Of a DNA stretch of 64,000 nt, positions 60,118 to 64,000 are shown piece after piece. This DNA comes from Dyadobacter fanqingshengii (GTDB taxonomy: Bacteria; Bacteroidota; Bacteroidia; Cytophagales; Spirosomataceae), in contig NZ_CP098806.1 in assembly GCF_023822005.2 (NCBI RefSeq), positions 186,001-250,000 on the forward strand, written 5' to 3'. Every line of letters begins with the position of its first letter. The stretch's first letter is position 1. The notes under the pieces were generated by a model. It ran no database searches. It worked only from the letters and a program-made list of their open reading frames with translations, and was not told the DNA's origin. Made by a program: the position numbers and the translations under genes.

Positions 60118-61011
60118 AGCATGGGCCTCGTTTGTTTGCTTGTCTTTCAAAAAGATCTTTTTGAAGCCTGTTGCCAATAAAAACACGATCAGTCCCATGA
60201 CCAGGCCAGCCCCGAACTCTTTAACTGTGGCAGGAAGCGCTGGGAAAAGATGATGGAAGTATTCAATGTTATGGACAAAAATGCCACCGGAAACCAAAAG
60301 CAAAGCCACTGTGCCAACGGCACCTAAAAACTTGATTATCAGTGGAAGAGCCTTTACAAGCATATGTCCCAGCTTAGAGAGAATGCCTTTGTCATCCGAC
60401 TTTTTAATCAGCCTGTAACCGGCATCATCGGATCTCACAATGAGGGCCACGATGCCGTAAACGCCAACAGTTGCAAGTAACGCAACCGCGGAAATGGTCA
60501 ATATTTGAATGGTAATGTTTTCATCGGCCACACTTCCCAAGGCAATGATCACAATTTCAATAGACAAGATAAAGTCGGTGGTAATGGCAGACTTAATTTT
60601 TTCTTTTTCATTGTCTAAATTAACGGCCGCAGTTCCCTTTGGCGTTGCCTTAATGACGGTATGTTCTTTTTTGGGACGGTGGAAGAGATATTCAATGATC
60701 TTTTCCACACCTTCATATGCCAGGTAAAGCCCTCCCAAAAGCAGGATGTATTTAATGGCAGCCGGCAAAAATACGCTGAGTAACAGTGCCACAGGAACGA
60801 TAATGAGCTTATTAACCAGCGAGCCCTTTGTGATTGCCCACAAAACGGGCAGTTCCCGGTCAGATAAAAATCCCGTCGCCTTTTCAGCATTCACTGCCAA
60901 ATCGTCGCCCAGAATTCCCGCCGTTTTTCGGGTTGCTATTTTCGTTGCCAACGCAACATCATCCATTAAAAAGGCTATATCATCTAAAATTGCAAAAAAT
61001 CCGGACGCCAT
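60109..61011 (-). CDS. DUF808 family inner-membrane protein
   Basis: A 300-aa membrane protein of the DUF808/YedI family. It starts with the family signature FAILDDIAFLMDDVALATK, then has AGILGDDLAVNAEKATGF. At least six helices follow. Function not established. Confidence 0.9.
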   Translation of the reverse strand: MASGFFAILDDIAFLMDDVALATKIATRKTAGILGDDLAVNAEKATGFLSDRELPVLWAITKGSLVNKLIIVPVALLLSVFLPAAIKYILLLGGLYLAYEGVEKIIEYLFHRPKKEHTVIKATPKGTAAVNLDNEKEKIKSAITTDFILSIEIVIIALGSVADENITIQILTISAVALLATVGVYGIVALIVRSDDAGYRLIKKSDDKGILSKLGHMLVKALPLIIKFLGAVGTVALLLVSGGIFVHNIEYFHHLFPALPATVKEFGAGLVMGLIVFLLATGFKKIFLKDKQTNEAHASH

Positions 61012-61113
61012 ATATTATTTATGAAAATTCACTAAAAAGTCGCTTTGCTAAATCTATTCCCAGCATTAAGCTGATAAGTAAAGGTAATTATAAAATCATG
61101 CCGAGCTGATCTC

Positions 61114-62682
61114 TCAACCTCTCTTCATGCCATCCACCAGCCTAACCGCCTCGGCCACAACCTCCTTCGGATAATCATTGAGTTCCAATATCCTGATCGC
61201 GTTGGTTGTACGCAACTTCCCCGGTTTGAGCTTGTAATCAAACACAACCGATTCTTCATCAATGACTTCCGTAAAATGGTAGAGGTCGAATGTGTCTGCT
61301 AGATAGTCAGACAACTCCCTGTCGTGGGTTGAAGCCAGGGCGAGATCATTGCCTCGCGTCAGGTAACTAAGCACCGATTTGCCGATTGCGATCCGTTCAA
61401 TGGAATTGGTGCCTTTGAACAATTCGTCGAGTAAAAACAGATTGGAATGGCCGGATTGGCTTTCTTCGAGCAGATTTTTCAGGGTGAGGACCTCTTCAAA
61501 ATAATAGCTTTTGTCCCCAAGCAGATCATCCGAAATCCGTATAGACGAATGTATTTTCATGGCAGACATGGCAAACTGCTTTGCAAAACACGTGTTAATG
61601 GTCTGTCCAAGCAGCGCATTAATGCCCACGGTGCGGATGAAAGTCGTTTTGCCAGACATATTCGAACCTGTCAGCAGCACTGATTTCCCATCCAATGTAA
61701 TGTCATTGGCTACGCCGTTAAATATCAGCGGATGGTATACTTGCTCGATATGTAAGTGCTTCTTCTGCGCAGTTATTGTTGGTTTACAACAGTAGGGCGC
61801 ACTTTCTCTCAGCGCAAGTATCGAAAGGGCAATGTCGGTTTCGGCTACGAATTGGAAAATATTTTGGATGTGCTGTCTTTTGGAATCGAGAATTTTTAAA
61901 ATCGTAAAAAGTAAAACGGGCTCTATCAAGAACAATGCTTTAATCAATTCGAAAACATAGTCGACGAACTGTCCGATCTCACCTTGCAGCTTGGCTTCAA
62001 TCTTGAAAATCGACATGGGCAGGCCCAGTTGATCCATCAAATCGACGCTTTTTTGCAACCCTACGTTTTGAGGGGCAAATTCGCCGCTTTTTAGAATTTT
62101 CTGTGCAGTTTGAGTCAGTATCAAAAGCTGCGGAATGGAGCTTCCGTATTGGTGTAAATTATTTTTATTCCAATAATGTATGCCCAGGTTCACGGGCAGC
62201 AGAATGATAAGAAAAATCAGGATCTGCTGGAAAAAGAAAGACAGAATAACGGCCATTGCGCTGATCGCGGAAAGCGTCTGTATGAGCCAATACCAGCTTG
62301 GTCTCTCCGTATATTTTCCATGAAAAAGGCCGGAGATGTAGTAGGCATCGGTTTTATTAAGTTTAGAAATCTCCGCTGTCAGTGCTGTTTTCAGGTCTGG
62401 ATCTTTCTTAAAAACACTTATAACTCTTTCCAATCGCTGTCTGCGCGTATCGCCATCGGGAATGGTTCGCATAAAATAATACAGATATTGCTGACCAACG
62501 GAGGAAACGGTCCGGTCGATGAACTTGAAAATGTCTTCGAGATCCAGGTCCTGAAAAGTCCTGTCCGAAATCGCTTGAAAAACGCTTTTCTGTTTTTCGT
62601 TCAGGAAATACTTTTCGATCTGACTGAAATTAAAGAAGCCGGTTTTGATATGTTGAGGATTTTCGGGCTTAGTTGTTTTCAA
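61114..62682 (-). CDS. MutS-like ATPase with membrane segments
   Basis: A 522-aa protein related to the MutS clamp and ATPase domains, lacking the mismatch-recognition domain. Residues 130-175 hold two hydrophobic helices (AMAVILSFFFQQILIFLIIL), and another lies near 235, so it is probably membrane-bound. The C-terminal ATPase is intact: Walker A TGSNMSGKTTFIRT, Walker B LFLLDELFKGTNS and ASTHDREL. The only start before a stop codon is a TTG at 62682. Related Bacteroidota genes are often labelled DNA mismatch repair protein MutS, but a repair role is not supported here. Confidence 0.85.
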   Translation of the reverse strand: MKTTKPENPQHIKTGFFNFSQIEKYFLNEKQKSVFQAISDRTFQDLDLEDIFKFIDRTVSSVGQQYLYYFMRTIPDGDTRRQRLERVISVFKKDPDLKTALTAEISKLNKTDAYYISGLFHGKYTERPSWYWLIQTLSAISAMAVILSFFFQQILIFLIILLPVNLGIHYWNKNNLHQYGSSIPQLLILTQTAQKILKSGEFAPQNVGLQKSVDLMDQLGLPMSIFKIEAKLQGEIGQFVDYVFELIKALFLIEPVLLFTILKILDSKRQHIQNIFQFVAETDIALSILALRESAPYCCKPTITAQKKHLHIEQVYHPLIFNGVANDITLDGKSVLLTGSNMSGKTTFIRTVGINALLGQTINTCFAKQFAMSAMKIHSSIRISDDLLGDKSYYFEEVLTLKNLLEESQSGHSNLFLLDELFKGTNSIERIAIGKSVLSYLTRGNDLALASTHDRELSDYLADTFDLYHFTEVIDEESVVFDYKLKPGKLRTTNAIRILELNDYPKEVVAEAVRLVDGMKRG

Positions 62683-62803
62683 TGGTATTTTTCATAAAAT
62701 AAATCGCTAGGGCAAAGGGCAGGTAAGATGTATCAACCAAACCCAGGATCAATTTATGATTTTAGAAATAAAATATTCTGAAAGTGTTATGAGCGGAAGA
62801 GGG

Positions 62804-63082
62804 CTAGGAGGAAGTGTAATGCCCATTTGCAGAAATGATTGTAACAGTCACTTTTTTCTCATCGACGGCATAAACGATCCGGTGTTCCTGGTTTATTCTT
62901 CTGGACCAGAAACCTGCAAGGTTATGTTTCAATTGTTCTGGCTGTCCTGTTCCAGTATAAGGATGCTCGGTCAATTCTTCAAGAAGTCTTCGGATTTTCT
63001 TCAGAACAGGTTTATTACCGGATTTTTTAAGTTTATCAATTCCTTCAAGAGCCTTTGGAGTAAGTTCAATGGAATAGCTCAT
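62804..63082 (-). CDS. YoeB-family toxin (Txe/YoeB)
   Basis: A 92-aa ribosome-dependent mRNA endonuclease of the RelE superfamily. Motifs include EELTEHPYTGTGQPEQLKHN, the catalytic Arg in EHRIVYAV and the His-Tyr in SANGHYTSS, so it looks active. Its ATG overlaps the antitoxin stop by 4 bp (ATGA). Confidence 0.92.
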   Translation of the reverse strand: MSYSIELTPKALEGIDKLKKSGNKPVLKKIRRLLEELTEHPYTGTGQPEQLKHNLAGFWSRRINQEHRIVYAVDEKKVTVTIISANGHYTSS

Positions 63083-63330
63083 AGACCGAGTAACTTATCA
63101 AAATCGGCTTTTTCGACCTTTATTGTGTTGCCTTCACGAAACTGTTTAATCCCTTCCTCAATGTCAGCCATTGTTCCCGGATCCATGAAATATTGATCAC
63201 GCGTGCTAACAGGAGTTAAAGCGTAAGCTTTTTCCTTACCACGTTGAATGATGATTTGTTCGTTTTTATCGGCCAGATCCATATATTTTTTTTGGTTATC
63301 CCTGAATTCCCGTGAGCTAATGACTAGCAT
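63079..63330 (-). CDS. YefM/Phd-family antitoxin
   Basis: An 83-aa antitoxin whose N-terminus (VISSREFRDNQKKYMDLADK) is the Phd/YefM DNA-binding fold and whose C-terminus (IKQFREGNTIKVEKADFDKL) wraps the toxin. The ATG at 63330 is used; the longer open frame runs back through the operator. The pair should repress its own promoter through the palindrome just upstream. Confidence 0.92.
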   Translation of the reverse strand: MLVISSREFRDNQKKYMDLADKNEQIIIQRGKEKAYALTPVSTRDQYFMDPGTMADIEEGIKQFREGNTIKVEKADFDKLLGL

Positions 63331-63344
63331 GGTTGAGTAGTTGA

Positions 63345-63363
63345 GTGTACGAAATTGGTACAC
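63345..63363. promoter_or_regulatory. Operator of the toxin-antitoxin pair
   Basis: GTGTAC-N7-GTACAC is a perfect 6-bp inverted repeat starting 15 bp before the antitoxin ATG. It resembles the GTACA-type sites of YefM/YoeB operators. Confidence 0.65.
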
Positions 63364-63400
63364 AAGTATACTGAGAAAAATTCAGAAAAACATAGAATCC

Positions 63401-64000
63401 TCACTCCAACCAACGCCACCGCTTTGCCCAGTCCGTTAAGAACTCTTTTCGGTGTTTGGCTACGGTTTTTGCTCCTTGTTGCTGGCCAAGGAATAGCTCT
63501 GGGTTGGGCAGGTCGCCGTACCAGTGTTTGCCCAATTTGTAATCATTGGGTTCCGGTTTTCCGGGCCAGGGTGCTGTGCTGACGTATTTTCCCTTCTGGC
63601 CATTGAGCTCGGCAATCGGGCTGATGGTGATGTATTCGCCTATTTCCACCTGCTTGGGAGAGTAACGGACGGCGTATTTTCCGTCGCCGATGTAGTAACC
63701 GGGCCATTGCTGGCCGCCTGTGCGTAGTGAGAACACTGTTGAGTCGGCAGAAACATTAATCTTCGGGCCGTTGAAACGCCATTCAATGACGCCGTAGGTG
63801 GCGACGGTGTCGGCTGTGGTGCTGTTGCGGTTGAAAATCGTCTTCGAACTTCTTGTGATGGGAGTAAAAGTGCCGCCCCAGCTTTCGCCTGACGGATTTT
63901 CGGGCTTGCCATGCATGACGTACGCGAGCGAAGGCGTATCGCCCATTTTAATGTTGCCCTTGTAGTATCTGATAAAATCCTTCCCCATTTCACCCCGTCC
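63401..64000 (-). CDS. DUF1593-like protein (nucleoside hydrolase-like), C-terminal part
   Basis: The last 199 codons of a gene that continues beyond the right edge (the frame is open through 64000). Segments such as GGTFTPITRSSKTIFNR, GYIEW-like beta strands, EIGEYITISPIAELNGQKGK and KTVAKHRKEFLTDWAKRWRW fit the C-terminal domain of the DUF1593 family, which follows a nucleoside-hydrolase-like domain in secreted Bacteroidota proteins. The N-terminal domain cannot be seen. Confidence 0.7.
   Translation of the reverse strand, partial: GRGEMGKDFIRYYKGNIKMGDTPSLAYVMHGKPENPSGESWGGTFTPITRSSKTIFNRNSTTADTVATYGVIEWRFNGPKINVSADSTVFSLRTGGQQWPGYYIGDGKYAVRYSPKQVEIGEYITISPIAELNGQKGKYVSTAPWPGKPEPNDYKLGKHWYGDLPNPELFLGQQQGAKTVAKHRKEFLTDWAKRWRWLE

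Noticed and set aside
1..64000. tRNA, rRNA, CRISPR arrays, transposases or phage genes
   Set aside because: None was recognised on reading; a tRNA scan or repeat search was not run.

Overview
The window looks like a chromosomal segment of a Bacteroidota bacterium, most likely Cytophagales/Spirosomataceae (Dyadobacter-like). This is inferred from family content: SusC/SusD with an ECF sigma/FecR pair, a T9SS-type sorting tail, fused cbb3 oxidase subunits, bacillithiol synthesis (BshB1), TAnnTTTG-type promoter elements and scarce Shine-Dalgarno sequences. No 16S rRNA or other direct taxonomic marker is present. No tRNA, rRNA, insertion sequence, prophage or CRISPR array was seen.

Region 1 (35-3830, minus): a Kef-type cation/proton antiporter, a coiled-coil lipoprotein and a D-lactate dehydrogenase.

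Region 2 (3830-18278): a micro-oxic respiration block. It holds the cbb3 oxidase and its assembly genes (ccoI, ccoS, a ccoN-ccoO fusion, a ccoQ-like/ccoP fusion, ccoG, fixH, a SafE/TauE-like gene), hemN, a PAS histidine kinase resembling FixL around its heme-ligand position, and a response regulator fused to a Crp/Fnr DNA-binding module. A palindrome, TGAC-N4-GTCA or ATCA, lies at four places (between ldh and an uncharacterised 592-aa gene, before hemN, before ccoS, before ccoI). Each lies at one of two fixed distances (36.5 or 58.5 bp) from an AGTTTTG or CAACTTTG -7-like element. This suggests a FixL to FixJ-FixK cascade collapsed into two proteins, using class I and class II promoters.

Region 3 (18341-32622): a small stress-type gene, then a long minus-strand operon: ECF sigma, FecR, SusC with an STN domain, SusD, a PSCyt1/DUF1549/DUF1553 cytochrome protein, a Tat-exported DUF1501 protein, a membrane DUF2231/cytochrome/leucine-rich protein, and a Tat-exported sugar-isomerase-like TIM barrel. 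It resembles a polysaccharide-utilisation locus whose enzymes are heme oxidoreductase-like rather than ordinary glycosidases. The 5' remnant of a sulfatase gene lies just upstream.

Region 4 (33040-42992): a LuxR-type regulator with a degenerate receiver, a fatty-acid desaturase, a secreted GH71/99-like protein with two tandem N-terminal binding modules and a T9SS tail, a diheme cytochrome, a TolB-like/TPR protein, two LVIVD lipoproteins and a small outer-membrane barrel.

Region 5 (42989-48985, minus): DUF4856 lipoprotein, imelysin lipoprotein, HTTM (vitamin-K gamma-carboxylase-like) membrane protein and a FecA-like TonB receptor. This is a probable metal-uptake operon.

Region 6 (49133-64000): housekeeping and envelope genes. 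They are msrB, a hybrid histidine kinase, bshB1, an M23/LysM peptidase, trxB, an OmpA/PD40 protein, queE, mnmE, yjbQ, an alpha/beta hydrolase, a DUF808 membrane protein, a membrane-anchored MutS-like ATPase, a YoeB/YefM-type toxin-antitoxin pair with its operator, and a DUF1593-like gene cut by the window edge.
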